Notes under the pieces: generated by a model | Database searches by the model: none | What the model saw: only the letters and a program-made list of their open reading frames with translations | What the model was told of the DNA's origin: nothing | Program-made: the position numbers and the translations under genes | NCBI RefSeq assembly: GCF_001894865.1 | Contig: NZ_BCXA01000016.1 | Span: 1 to 64,000 of the forward strand | DNA length: 64,000 nucleotides | Origin: Rhodococcus maanshanensis NBRC 100610 | GTDB lineage: Bacteria; Actinomycetota; Actinomycetes; Mycobacteriales; Mycobacteriaceae | Direction of reading: 5' to 3' | Shown: positions 31,945 through 46,900 of the stretch, piece by piece | How the letters are laid out: every line of letters starts with the position of its first letter | Numbering within the stretch: the first letter of the stretch is position 1

Positions 31945-34900
31945 CAACGCCGGCTTCGGCGCGAACCGCGAGCGCTCCTGATCGGTGAGGATGTCGATGG
32001 ACCGCAGCACCACGGCCGGGTCCTCGGCGATGGCCTCCAGGATCCGGGCGAACCGACCCGCGAAGAGCTTGATCGTCTCCGGATCGAACAGGTCCGCCGC
32101 GTACGTGAACCTCATCTGGATCTCCGCGAGCCTGCCGAGATCGTCGAACTGCTCCATACCTGTCAACTGCAGATCGAACTTGGCCTGATCGAATCCGTCG
32201 TCGAACGCGGAGACCTCGAGACCCGGCAACTGCAGCGAACGGGTCGTCATGTTCTGGAAGGCGAACATGACCTGGAACAACGGGGTGTATGCGGCCGAGC
32301 GCTGGCACCCCACCACATCGACCAGCCGCTCGAACGGCACGTCGGCGTGGCCGAAGGCGGCCAAGTCCTTGCTCCGTGCCTGCCCGAGCAGCTCCTCGAA
32401 CGTGCTCCCCGAACTGACCTGGGTGCGCAGCACGACCGTGTTGACGAACATACCGATCAGTTCGTCGAGCACCTGCTCACCCCGGCCCGCGACAGGGGTG
32501 CCGATCGCGATGTCGGTCGATCCACTCATCCGCGACATCAGCACCGCGAAGGCGCTGTGGATCACCATGAACATCGTCGCGTTGTTGTCCCGGGCGATCC
32601 GGCTCAGACGATCGGTGACGTCCGACCCGACCACGAAATCGAACGAGCCGCCCCTCATCGACTGGCGAGCGGGACGCGGCCGATCGGCCGGCAGTTCGAG
32701 TTGCTCCGGGACCCCCGCGAGTTCGTCCGTCCAGTACGCCAGCTGACGCGCGATCAGGCTCTCCGGGTCGTCCTCGGATCCGAGCAGCTCACGCTGCCAG
32801 AGGCTGTAGTCGGCATACTGCACCGGCAGCGGCGACCACGACGGAACCTGCCCGTCGACCCGCGAGGAGTAGGCGATCATCACGTCCCGGGTGAGCGGAC
32901 CCATCGAGAAGCCGTCCGCGCTGATGTGGTGAACCACAACCACGAAGACGTACTCGGTCGGGGCCAGCTCGAACAGGGCGGCCCGGACCGGCACGGACTC
33001 GGTGACGTCAAAGCCGGTTCCGACCATTTCCGCGAGCGCCTCGCCCATGGCCTGCTCGGTCACCTGAACCGGCGCGAGGCTCGGCGCCATCTCCTCGAGC
33101 GGGACGATCGCCTGGACGGGACCGTCGGCTGTGTCCGGATACATCGTCCGCAACACCTCGTGCCGCTCGAGCACGTCGAGCACCGCGGCCTCAAGCGCGG
33201 GCACGTCCAACAGACCCGACAACCTGATTGCGCCCGGAATGTTGTACGCGGCTGAATCCGGGGCCATCTGGTTGAGCACCCACATCCGTTGCTGCGCCAG
33301 CGACAGCGGTATCCGCGCCGGCCGTTCCGCCGCGACCAACGCCAGTCGACCGCCGGAGCCTGCGTGCGCCTCGACACGCACCGCGAGCTCACCGATCGTC
33401 GGCGTATCGAACAGCCACAGCACCGGCACCTGGGTGTCCAGCGCCGCCCCCAGCCGGGCAGCGACCTGAGTCGCCACCAGCGAGTTGCCCCCGAGCGCGA
33501 AGAAGTCGTCGTCCAGACCGACCTGCTCGGCCCCCAGCACGCCCGCGATGATGTCCGCCACCAACTGCTCGACGACGGTGGCCGGAGCTCGGAACTCCGC
33601 CGCCCCGAACTCCGGATCCGGAAGGGCCTTGCGGTCGATCTTGCCGTTGATGTTCAGCGGTAGCGCCTCGAGAACCACGAAGGCCGAGGGCACCATGTAG
33701 CTCGGCAACACCGCCGCTGCGGCTGCCTTCAGCCGCGCCACGTCGATATCGGTGTCCACCGCAGGCACCAGGTAGGCGACCAGCCGCTCGCCGGTGCGCT
33801 CATCCGAACGAGCCGTCACGACCACCGCCGCGACGGACTCCTCGCGTGCCAGCGCGGCCTCGATCTCGCCGAGCTCGATCCGGAAGCCGCGGACCTTGAC
33901 CTGGAAGTCGCTGCGCTCGAGGTACTCGAGCTCGCCGTCCGCGCGCCATGCCACCAGGTCACCGGTGCGGTACATGCGCTCGCCCGCCGGACCGAACGGA
34001 TCTGCAACGAACCGGTCCGCGGTCAGATCGACACGCCCGTGGTAGCCGCGAGCGAGCTGGGCACCTGCGAGGTATAGCTCGCCGCCCACCCCGGCTGGCA
34101 CCGGGTTGAGCCGGGCGTCGAGCACGTAGACGCGGGTGTTCCATTCCGGGGTACCGATCGGCACCGATGCGGTGTCGAGATCGGTGACCTCGTGCGAGGT
34201 GACCGAGACCGCTGCCTCCGTCGGCCCGTACAGGTTGAACAGTCGTGCGGCGTTGGCCGCGCGGAACGACTGGGCGGTCGCCGCGGGCAGCGCCTCACCG
34301 ATCGCGAGCACGCGCCGCAACGAATCGGACAGCGCGCCACCCGCCGCTGCAGTCGAGAGCATCGACACCATCGACGGCACCGCGTGGAGGGTGGTGACGG
34401 CCTGGGTCCGGATCAGGTCGAGGAGGTAGTCGGGGTCCTGGTGCCCGCCGGGCTTCGCGATGACCAGGCGGCCACCCGAGACGACAGGAGTCCAGAACTC
34501 CCACACCGACAGGTCGAAGGTGGCGGCGGTCTTGAGCAGGGCCGCGTCCGATCCGTCGAGCCCGAATTCCGCCCGCATCCAGAGCAGCTGGTTGACGATC
34601 GCGGAATGGCTCACGGCCACGCCCTTTGGCCGGCCCGTCGAACCGGACGTGAAGATCACGTACGCCGGGTGCTCGGGACGCAACGGACGAATCCGGTCCG
34701 CATCCGTGACGGCGGTGTCCGGGTAGCGGGAGAGGTCCTCCTGGTCCAGGAGGAGGACAGACCTGTCCCCTGCTCCGTCGAAATCGTCTCGCGCGGTGGA
34801 CAGCACGCACACCGGTGCCGCGGTCTCGAGGATGTGGCCGATCCGCTCGGCGGGGTGGTCGGGGTCGATCGGGACGTAGGCGCCGCCCGCGGCGACGACC

Positions 34901-37900
34901 GCGTACATGCCGACGACCAGGTCGGTCGAGCGCCGCATGGCCAGCGCCACCAACGACTCGGACCCGACACCCAGCTCGATCAGCCTGCGCGCCAACCGGT
35001 TCACTCGCGAGCCGAAGTCGCGGTAGCACAGTTCGGAGCCCTCGAACCACAGCGCCGGTGCGCTCGGGGTGGCCGCGACCTGCGCGTCGAACAGATCGGC
35101 CAGGGTCAGGTCGGCGACCTGCTCGCCGGTGTCGTTCCACCGCTCCAGCAGACGCTCCCGCTCGGCGGCGTCGAGGAGCTCGAGGTCGCCGACCGTCACG
35201 TCGGGGTCGGCCACCGCAGCCTCGACGATCCGCACGAATCGCTCGGCGAACCGCTCCACCGATGCCTGGTCGAACAGGTCCGTCGCGTAGTGGAACATCG
35301 CGTCCACGCCGACCGGTGCACCGTCGGAGTCGAAGCGCTCGGTGAGGAACAACTGCAGGTCGAACTGCGTGATCTGGTTGTCGATCTCGAGCGCCGACAC
35401 GCTGAGGCCGGGCAGTTCGAGACTCTTCTTGGCCACGTTCTGGAACGAGAAGCCGACCTGGAACAGCGGATGCCGCGCCGTGGACCGGGTGGGGTTGAGG
35501 ACCTCGACGAGGCGCTCGAACGGCACGTCGGCGTGGCCGAATGCCGCTAGATCCGACTCGCGTACCGCCGACACCAGCTCGGCGAAGGTCTTCGATCCGT
35601 CGACGTGGGTGCGGAAGACCAGCGTGTTGACGAACATGCCGATCAGGTCGTCCATCGCGGCCTCACCGCGACCTGCGATCGGGGTGCCGACCGAGATGTC
35701 GTCGGTCCCGGACAGTCGGGCCAACAGCACCGCGAGCGCGGTATGGGTGGCCATGAACAGCGTCGCACCCTGACTGCGGGCCACACTCGCCAAGCCACGA
35801 TGCAGGCGAGCGTCGAGCTCGAAGGCCACCCGCCCACCCTGGTTCGAACGCACCGCAGGGCGAGGACGGTCGCTCGGCAGGTCCAGCTGGTCGGGAAGCC
35901 CTGCTAGGGTTCGCCGCCAGAAGTCGAGCTGCTGGCCGGCGACCGAGGTCGGGTCCTCCTCGGAACCGAGCACGTCACGCTGCCACAGCGCGTAGTCCGC
36001 GTACTGCACGGACAGTTCCGACCACTCCGGGTCACCCCCGGCCAGGCGGGCGGAATAGGCGGTCATCACGTCGCGGACAAAGGGCGTGATCGACGAACCG
36101 TCGGCGGCGATGTGGTGGACCACGAACGCGAGCACGAACTCACCGGTCGCCAGTCGTTCCGCAGACTCCACTCCCGCGCCGTCGATCTCGAACAGGCACA
36201 CCCGCAGCGGCACCTCGACCGTGACGTCGAACTGCGTGGTCGCGAACTCGAACAGTCGCTGTGGCAGCTCATCGGCACCCACAAGAACCGGATCCAGCTC
36301 GCGCCTCACCGCGCCAGGGGCCTCGATGAGCTGGAACGGACCGTCGCCGGTCTCGGGGTAGCGCGTGCGCAGCGACTCGTGCCGCGCGATGACATCGGCC
36401 AGCGCGGACTCCAGCGCGTGGCGATCGAGTTCACCGGTGAGCCTGATCGCCATCGGGATGTTGTACGCGCTCGAACTGCTGTCGAAGCGGTTGAGGAACC
36501 ACATCCGTTGCTGGGCCAGGGACAGCGGAATCCGCTCCGGCCGGTCCTGCGCGACCAGCGCGGGACGGGCACCGGTGCCCGCGAGAGCGCCGACTGCCGA
36601 GGCGACGGCGGCCACGGTCGACGACTCGAACAGCGTCCGCACCGGGACGCGGGTGTCGAGCGCCACACCGATCCGGGCGACCACCTGCGCGGCGATCAGC
36701 GAGTTGCCGCCGAGCTCGAAGAAGTCGTCGTCGAGACCGACCCGCTCGAGACCGAGCACCTCGGCGAACACGCCTGCCACGATCTCCTCGGCGGGCGTCG
36801 ACGGGGCGCGGTACTCTCGCACCTCGAAAACAGGCGCAGGCAATGCCTTTCGGTCCAGCTTGCCGTTCGCCGTCAGCGGGATCTCGTCGAGCACCACGAA
36901 CGCGGACGGCACCATGTACTCCGGCAGCGCCGTCGCGGCACCGTCCCGCACCGCGGAGACGTCCAGGCCGGAGCCGCTCGGCACGACGTAGGCGACGAGC
37001 GTGGGGTTGCCGGGAGTGTCCTCGCGGACGATCACCGCGGCCTGACCCACCGACTCCTGCGCCAGCACGGCCGCCTCGATCTCACCGAGCTCGATGCGGA
37101 AGCCGCGAACCTTCACCTGGTCGTCGGCACGACCGAGGTACTCGAGCTCGCCGGACGCGTTCCAGCGGGCGAGGTCACCCGAGCGGTAGAGCGCAGATCC
37201 GTCGGCATCGAACGGGTTCGCCACGAAGCGCGCCGAACTCAGCGCCGGCTGCCCGAGGTAGCCGCGCGCCAATTGCACACCCGCGACGTACATCTCGCCA
37301 GGGACGCCGACCGGCGCCGGCTGCAGCCGGCCGTCGAGCACGTAGACCCGGAGACCGTCGATCGCCTGGCCGACGATGCTCGCCGAAGCCGCGGCGGCCG
37401 TCTGCGCGTCGATCTCCCGGTACGACACGTGCACCGTCGTCTCGGTGATGCCGTACATGTTCACCAACGTCGGAGCGGTGTCCGGATGCCGGTCGTACCA
37501 GTCGCTCAGGCGACGCAGCTCGAGGGCCTCACCACCGAAGACCACATACCGCAGTGACAGCTCCGCAGGCGCCTGCCGATCCGCCTCCGCCAACTGGTAG
37601 AACGCCGACGGCGTCTGGTTGAGCACCGTCACCCGCTCCCGCGCCAGCAGCTCCAGGAACTGCTCCGGCGAACGCGAGGTGTAGTAGTCGACGACCACCA
37701 GCGTGCCGCCGTACAGCAGCGGACCCCACAGCTCCCACACCGAGAAGTCGAACGCATACGAGTGGAACATCGTCCACACGTCCGACTCGTCGAAACCGAA
37801 CCGCCGCTCGGTGTTCCGCATCAACCGCGTAACGGTGCGGTGCGGAACCTGCACGCCCTTCGGACGACCCGTCGACCCCGACGTGTAGATCACGTACGCG

Positions 37901-40900
37901 ACATTGCCCGGCCGCAGCGGGGCCAACCGCTCGGAATCGGCGACCGGCGCCGCCGAGCCCCCGGACAGGTCCAGCGTGTCCAGCTCGATCACCGGAAGCC
38001 CGGTGGGCAGGGCGATCTCGCGGCCGGTCCAGGTCACCACGCACACCGGAGCGGCGTCGGAGAGCATGTACTCGATGCGATCCGCCGGATACGTCGGATC
38101 GACGGGCAGGTACCCACCGCCGGCCTTGAGCACCGCCAGCAGCGCGACCACCAGGTCCAGCGAGCGCGGCAACGCCACGGCGGCAAGGGTCTCAGGACCG
38201 ACGCCCGCCGCGATCAGCCTGCGTGCCAACCGGTTCGTGCGTTCGTCGAGCTCGCGATAGGTGAGACCGTCCGCACCGAAGCGCACCGCGACCCGATCGG
38301 GGAAGCTCACCGCCGCCACTGAGAATCGTTCGATCAGCGTGGCGTCGACACCGGCATCAGGGCCTGCCGCGGGCCACACCTCGAGTAGGTTGCGACGCTC
38401 ATCGGACGACACCAGATCGATGTCCCCGACTGCGCTGCTCGGGTCAGCGGAGACCGCGCCGAGCACTTGCACGAGTCGCTTCGCGAATGCGTGCATCGTC
38501 GCATCGTCGAAGAGGTCGGTGGCATAGGTGAGCTCGGCAGACATCCCCGTCGGTGCACCGTCGTCGGCGAAGGTCTCCGACATCGTCACCTGGAGATCGA
38601 ACTTCGCGACGCGGGCATCGATCTCGACGCCGCTCACGGTCAGCCCGGGCAGTTCGAGCGTCGGCACGTCCATGTTCTGGAAAGTCAGTGCCACCTGGAA
38701 CAGCGGGTGCCGCGCCTGCGAACGGGCCGGACTGAGGACCTCCACGAGCCGCTCGAACGGCACGTCCGTGTTGGCGAAGGCCGCGACATCGACCGACCGG
38801 GTCTGTCCGAGGATCTCCTCGAAGCTCGAACCGGAATCGACCTCGGTGCGCAGGACCAACGTGCCGACGAACATGCCGACCAGATCGTCGAGCGCGGCTT
38901 CACCACGCCCCGCGACCGGCGCACCGATCGCGATATCGGAGGTGCCCGACAACCGCGCCAGCAACACCGACAGGGCCGCATGCACGACCATGAACAGGGT
39001 GGCCCCCTGCGTGCGGGCCAGACCGCTCAGGTCGCGATGCAGGTCGGCATCGATCGTGAAACGGTGCGCTGCACCGCGATACGACGCAACGGCCGGGCGC
39101 GTGCGGTCGCTCGGCAGGTCCAGCTGGTCGGGCAATCCGGCCAGCGCGTCCGCCCAGTACCGCAACTGCGTGGACACCAACGACTGCGGGTCCTCCTCGG
39201 ACCCGAGCACCTCGCGCTGCCACAGCGCGTAATCCACGTACTGCACCGGCAACGGTGACCACGCCGGCGCCACACCCGCGGCGCGCGCGGCGTACGCGGT
39301 CATCACGTCCCGCACCAGCGGACTCATCGACCAGCCGTCAGCACTGATGTGGTGCACGACGAACACGAGCACGAACTCGGTAACCGAGGTCTGCAGAAGC
39401 GTCACTCGCAGCGGGACCTGATCGGTCACGTCGAACCCGGTCGCCGCTTCCCGGACGAGCGCCTCGAACATCTCACTCTCGTTCGCCGCGACGGGCGTCA
39501 GGTCGGGCATCGCCTGCGCGACAGGGACGATCACCTGGACCGGGCCGTCGGCAGTGTCCGGGTACACCGTGCACAGGACCTCGTGGCGGTCGAGCAGGTC
39601 CGCGACCGCCGCACGCAACGCCTCGAGATCGACCGAACCGGTCAGGCGCACCGCGATCGGTATGTTGTTCATCGCCGACTCGGTGTCGAACTGGTTCAGG
39701 AACCACATCCGCGACTGCGCAGGGGAGAGCGGGATCCGCTCGGGGCGCGGTCCGGCGACGAGCGCCACGCGCCCGCCCTCACCTTCGAGCGCACCGACAG
39801 CGGCCGCGAGCGCGACGACGGTCGACGACTCGAACAGGATCCGCACCGGGACGCGGGTGTCGAGCGCCGCACCGATCCGTGCCGCCACCTGCGCGGCGAT
39901 CAGCGAGTTGCCGCCGAGCTCGAAGAAGTCGTCGTCGAGACCGACCCGTTCGAGACCGAGCACCTCGGCGAACACGCCCGCCACGACACCCTCGATCGCG
40001 GACTCCGGTGCACGGAACTCGCGGACCTCGACGGCGGGAGCGGGCAACGCCCGCCGATCCAGCTTGCCATTGGCCGTCAGCGGGATCTCGTCGACGACCA
40101 CGAACGCGGACGGCACCATGTACTCCGGCAGCACCGCAGCCGCGCCCTCGCGCACACCGGGAACGTCCACCGTGACACCGGCAGCGAGCACCAGGTACGC
40201 CACCAGACGCGCGCTGCCAGGAACATCCTCGCGGACGATCACGGCGACCTGCGCGACCGAATCCTGAGCCAGGAGCGCCGACTCGATCTCGCCGAGCTCG
40301 ATGCGGAAACCGCGAACCTTGACCTGATCGTCCGCGCGGCCTAGGTACTCGAGGTCCCCGTTGCGGTTCCAACGGGCGAGGTCGCCCGAGCGGTACAGCC
40401 TCGAACCGTCCACTCCGAACGGATCGGCCACGAACCGCGACGCCGAGAGCGCCGGCTGACCGAGGTAGCCACGCGACAACTGCACACCCGCGACGTACAT
40501 CTCGCCGGGAACGCCGACCGGGACAGGGCTGAGTCGCTCGTCGAGAACGTAGACGCGCAACCCCGCGATCGCCTGACCGACCACCGATGCCGACGCCGAC
40601 GCCGCCATCACCGCGTCGATCTCGCGATACGACACGTGCACCGTCGTCTCGGTGATGCCGTACATGTTCACCAACGTCGGAGCGGTGTCCGGATGCCGGT
40701 CGTACCAGTCGCTCAGGCGACGCAGCTCGAGCGCCTCACCACCGAAGACCACATACCGCAGAGACAGCTCCGCCCCGGACTGCCGATCCGCCTCCGCCAA
40801 CTGGTAGAACGCCGACGGCGTCTGGTTGAGCACCGTCACCCGCTCCCGCGCCAGCAGCTCCAGGAACTGCTCCGGCGAACGCGACGTGAAGTAGTCGACG

Positions 40901-43900
40901 ACCACCAACGTGCCGCCGTACAGCAACGGACCCCACAGCTCCCACACCGAGAAGTCGAACGCATACGAGTGGAACATCGTCCATACATCGGACTCGTCGA
41001 AACCGAACCGGTCCTCGGTGTTCGACATCAACCGCGTCACGGTCCGGTGCGGAACCTGCACACCCTTCGGACGACCCGTCGACCCCGACGTGTAGATCAC
41101 GTACGCGACATTGTCCGGCCGCAGCGGAGAACGGCGGTCCGGATCCGAGATCGCCGCGGCCGAGACCGCGTCCAGGGCCACGACGTCCAGCTCGATCACC
41201 GGCAGCGCGGAGGGCAGCCCCATCTCGCGACCGGTCCAGGTCAGCACACACACCGGCGCCGCATCGGCCAGCATGTACTCGATGCGATCCGCCGGATAGG
41301 TCGGATCGACGGGGAGGTACCCACCGCCCGCCTTGAGCACCGCCAGCAGCGCAACCACCAGGTCAGCGGATCGCGGCAGCGCCACCGCCACCAGCGACTC
41401 CGGCCCCACCCCCGCCTCGATCAGTACCCGGGCCAGGCGGTTCGCCCGCTCGTCGAGCTCCCGGTAGGTCAGCGACACGCCCTCGAACCGAACCGCGACC
41501 GAGTCGGCCCGGCGGGCCGCGACCGCCTCGAACCCTGCCACCAGCGTCCGCTCGACACCAGAGTCGACACCGGACGAGTTCCACTGCGACAGAACGCATT
41601 CACGCTCGGTCGCACCGAGCAGGTCGATGTCGCCCACGGGCGCAGCCGGATCGGCCACGATCGCGGTGAGGATCCCGACGAAGCGGCGCTCGAACTCGCG
41701 AATCGTCTCCGCGTCGAACAGATCGGTCGCGTAGGTCAGCTCGGCGGCCAGACCGGCCGCCCCGGAATCGTCGCCGGTCGACTCGGTCAGGTTCAGCTGC
41801 AGGTCGAACTTGGAGATCTGCTCGTCGTACTCGAGCGCGTGAATGTTGAGGCCCGGCAGTTCCAGTTCCGTGCGGGCCTGGTTCTGCAGGGAGAGGACCA
41901 CCTGGAACAGCGGGTGCCGTGCCTGCGAGCGGGCCGGACTGAGCACCTCCACCAAACGCTCGAACGGCACGTCCGCGTTCCCGAACGCAGCCACATCGGT
42001 TTCCCGCGCCCGCGAGAGGATCTCGGTGAACGAGCGAGCCGTGTCCACCTCGGTGCGGAGCACCAGCGTGTTGACGAACATGCCGACCAGGTCGTCCAGC
42101 GCGGCCTCGCCACGGCCCGCGACCGGCGCACCGATCGCGATGTCCGAAGTGCCCGACAGTCGTGCGAGCAGTACCGACAGCGCTGCGTGCACGACCATGA
42201 ACAAGGTGGCGCCCTGCGCGCGGGCCAGTTCGCCGAGTGCGCGGTGCAAGTCAGCATCGATATCAAAGCGATGCATCGCACCGCGGTAGGACGCGGCCAC
42301 CGGACGCTGCCGATCGCTCGGCAGGTCCAGCTGGTCCGGCAGCCCGGCGAGAGTCCGCGTCCAATAGGAGAGCTGGACGGCGGCCACCGACTCCGGATCC
42401 TCCTCGGACCCGAGCAGTTCACGCTGCCACAGCGCGTAGTCCGCATACTGCACCGGCAACGGTGCCCATGCCGGCGCCGTACCCGCGGCACGCGCCGCGT
42501 ACGCGACCATCACGTCGCGCGCCATCGGGGCCATCGACCAGCCGTCGGCGCTGATGTGGTGCACCACCATCGCCAGCACGAACTCGGTGTCAGACGTCCT
42601 CAGCAGCGACACCCTCAGGGGTGCCTGCTCGGTCACGTCGAAACCCGTGGAGAAGAACTCGACGAGCTTGCCCACCAGATCCGATTGCGTCACGACGACG
42701 GGAGCGAGGACCGGTGCCACCTTGTTGACGGGAAGCACGACCTGCTGTGCGCCGGACTCGGTGTCCGGGAACACCGTTCGCAGCGCCTCGTGACGATCGA
42801 TCACGTCGGCGACTGCTCGTTCCAGCGCATCCACATCCAGCTCACCCGACAGGGCGATCGCCAGCGGCAGGTTGTAGGTCACCGACTCCGGATCGAAGCG
42901 GTTGAGGAACCACATGCGTTGCTGCGCCGGTGAGAGCGGGATCCGCTCGGGGCGTACCCCCGCAACCAACGCCGCACGACGAGGTCCGGTGTACGACTCG
43001 AGCCGCGCCGCGAGGGCGGCGACAGTAGGCGCCTCGAAGAGAACCCGCACCGGGACGGTTGCATCGAGTGCCGCCCCCAGTCGGGCGGTGACCTGGGTGC
43101 CGATCAGCGAGTTGCCACCGAGCTCGAAGAAGTCGTCGTCGATACCCACTCGGTCGAGGCCGAGCACCTCGGCGAACACCTCGGCGACGATCGACTCATG
43201 CTGTGTCGATGGGCCGCGATAGGAACGAGCCTCGAAAACAGGTTCCGGCAACGCCTTTCGATCCAGCTTGCCGACCGGAGTGAGCGGAACGGCGTCGATG
43301 ACCATGATCGACGAGGGCACCATGTGTGCCGGCAGGAGCTTCGCGGCGGACTCCCTGATCACCGCAGGGTCCAGTTCTGCGCCGTCCGCCCCGTGCAGGT
43401 ACGACACCAGTGAGGTGACACCCCCGGCACCCTGGTGCCCGATCGTCACCGCGAAGTCGACCCCGGGTTGCGCCGCGAGTACCGCGTCGATTTCACCGAG
43501 CTCGATGCGGAAGCCTCGGACCTTCACCTGGAAGTCCGTCCGGCCCAGGTACTCGATCTCGCGATCCGCGGTCCAGCGCGCGAGGTCGCCGGTACGGTAC
43601 ATCCGCTGCCCCGGTTCCCCGAACGGATCGGCCACGAATCGATCGGCGGTCAGATCCGGACGGCCCCGGTAGGCCCGGGCCAGCCCGGCACCCACCACGT
43701 ACAGCTCGCCGACCACACCGGCCGGCACCGGGTGCAGCCGCCGGTCGAGCACAAGCGAACCGAGGCCGGCGACCGGCCCGCCGATCGTGACCAGCATGCC
43801 TGCGGTCAACACGTCGGTGCTGGTGGCAAGGACGGTCGACTCCGTCGGGCCGTAGGCATTGATGAAACGCCTGTCTGCCGACCACCTGGCCATCAACTCG

Positions 43901-46900
43901 GGCGGGCACGCCTCACCGGCGACCATCAGCGTCGCGAGGTCGTCGAGCCCGGTCGGGTCCATCGTCGCGAGTGCGCCCGGCGTGATGATGGCGTGGGTGA
44001 CCCGCCGCTCGCGCAGCAGATCCGCCAGTTCCACTCCACCGAACACGTCGGAGGGCACGATCACCATGGTGGCGCCCGACCCGAACGCCATCAGCGCCTC
44101 GTACACCGCGACATCGAAACTCGGCGAGGCCACGTGCAACGAACGCGATCCGGGCGCCAGCCGATAGTGGAGCCTCTGGTGCTCGACTGCGTTCGCCAGG
44201 CCGGCGTGGGTGACCACGACGCCCTTCGGCCTACCCGTCGAACCCGAGGTGTAGATGACGTAGGCGGGATGCGCGATCCGGAGCGGTGCGATCCGGTCGG
44301 CATCGGACACCGGCGCCGCGGAGACTGCCGCGCATCGCCCGATCACCTCGGCGCCCTCGATCGCCAGCCAGCGCAGGTCGGTCGGCAGCCGGTCGACGAA
44401 ATCCGCCACCGTGACACCGATGACCGCACCGCTGTCGGACACCATGTGCGCAACGCGTTCGGCGGGGTACTTCGGGTCGACGGGCACGAACGCAGCTCCG
44501 GTCTTCGCGACTGCCCATACCACCAGCACCGACTCGATCGAACGCGGAATTGCCACGGCTACAGTGCATTCCGGTCCAGCACCCTCTGCGATCAGGACCC
44601 GGGCCAGACGCGAGGAACGCTCGTCGAGCTCGCGGTAGGTCAGCTCCCGACCACCCGCACCGACCAGGGCAATCGCATCGGGATCGAGAGACGCCCCTGC
44701 AACGAAGATCTCTGCCATCGTCTGCGGCGTCGGCGGCGCCGACGGCACGGACGGCATGGCTCCGCCCCACCTGTCGGACAGATCGGCCCGCTCGCTCGGG
44801 TCGAGAATCTCGACGTCACCGACCGGGACGCCCGGCGTCGCCACGACTGCGTCCAGGATCCTGACGAAGCGCTCGGCAAAGCCGTTCACCGTGGACTCGT
44901 CGAAAAGGTCCTTTGCGTAGATGAATTCGGCGGCCACATTCTCGCGCGCGCCGATGGCCCCCGGCCGGTCGGAGATTGTGAGCTGCAGGTCGAACTTGGA
45001 CACGTCGACCCTGACCTCGTCCGCCGACACTGTCAGACCCGGCAGTTCTACCTCGGCCCTGTCCATGTTCTCGAATGACAGCACCACCTGGAACAACGGA
45101 TGGCGGGCGGTCGATCGCGCCGGGTTGAGCACCTGCACCAGTCGCTCGAACGGGACGTCGGCGTGGCCGAACGCCGCGAGGTCGTCCTCCCGCACCCGGC
45201 TCAGCAGGTCGGCGAAGGACGCGTTCGGGTCCACCTGGGTGCGCAACACGAGAGTGTTGACGAACATGCCGACCAGGTTGTCGAGAGCCTGCTCCCCACG
45301 GCCGGCGACGACCGTGCCCACCGCAATGTCGGTTGTACCGCTCAGTCGGGACAGCAGCACCGCCAACGCGGCGTGCGTCACCATGAACGGCGTCACACCC
45401 TGCGCGCGTGCGTATCCGACAAGCAACTCGTAGGTGTTGGCGGGAATCTCGAAGGCCAACCGACCGCCTTCGAAGGACTGGATCGCAGGGCGCGGGCGGT
45501 CCGATGGCAGATCCAGCTGGTCGGGTACACCCGCCAGGGCATTCTTCCAGTACTCGATCTGCCTTGCGGACAACGATTCCGGGTCGTCCTCGGAGCCGAG
45601 CAGCTCACGCTGCCACAGGCTGTAGTCCGCGTACTGTGCCGTCAGCGGCGACCAGGCCGGGGCAATTCCCTCGGACCGGGCCGTGTACGCCACCATCACG
45701 TCACGCGCCAGGACCGCCCACGACATCCCGTCCGCGGCGATATGGTGCAGGACCATCGCGACCGCGAGTTCCTGTTTACCCAGTGCGAAGACCCTGATCC
45801 GAATCGGGATCTCGTTCGTGACGTCGAAACCGGCCCCGGCGAAATCGGCGAGACGCTGCGGCAGCTCCGCCTCGGTGGTGGGCTCGGTGAACCGGTCAGC
45901 GTCGGCTCCGAGGTCGATCTCGCTGCTCGGGATCACCACCTGATGCGCGCCGGTGTCCGAGTCCGGAAACACCGTGCGGAGGGATTCGTGCCGCTCCACC
46001 ACGTCTGTGAGGGCCGCGGCCAGGGCTCCCGGGTCCACTGCTCCCGACAGCCGAACCACAAAGGGCAGGTTGTAGGTCGCTGCCGCCGTGTCGTACTGGT
46101 TCAGGAACCACATCCGCTGTTGCGCCGGCGACAACGGAACGAAGTCGGGTCGCGGACGCGCGATCAACTGCGGGCGTGAATCAGCCACACCCGTGAATGA
46201 TTCCGCGCGAACGGCGATTCCGGCGACGGTGGGAGCCTCGAAGAGCGCCCGAACGCCGAGCCGGATGCCGAAGGCTGCGCCGATCCGCGACACCACCTGG
46301 TTGGCGACCAGCGAGTCTCCACCGAGTTCGAAGAAGCTGTCGTCGATCCCGACCTGCGGCACGTGCAGCACGTCCGCGAAGATCCCGGCGACGATCTCTT
46401 CGGTTGGCGTGCGCGGCGCCCTGAAGGCCGCGCGTCCCGAGACGAAGATCGGCGTGGGCAGCGCCCTGCGGTCGAGCTTGCCACTCGCGTTGACAGGGAA
46501 AGCCTCGAGCACCACGACGACGGCAGGAACCATGTACGCAGGCAGCGACCGGCCGACCATGGCCTTCAGTTCATCGACGTCGACCGCGGCGCCCTCGACG
46601 GGGACGACGTAGCCGACGAGCTGCTCGCCGGAGTGCAGATCGCTCCGCACCATGGCCACCGACTGCGCGACCCGCTCGTCCGTCAACATCGCAGACTCGA
46701 TCTCACCGAGCTCGATCCGTAGCCCGCGCAGCTTGACCTGGAAGTCCGTGCGGCCGATGTACTCCAACTCGCCCGTCGCCGTCCAGGTCACCAAGTCGCC
46801 CGTGCGGTACATCCGCGCGCCAGGGGCCCCGAACGGACTGGCAACGAACCTGTCCGCCGTCAGGTCGGCACGACCGACATATCCACGAGCCAACTGCGCT

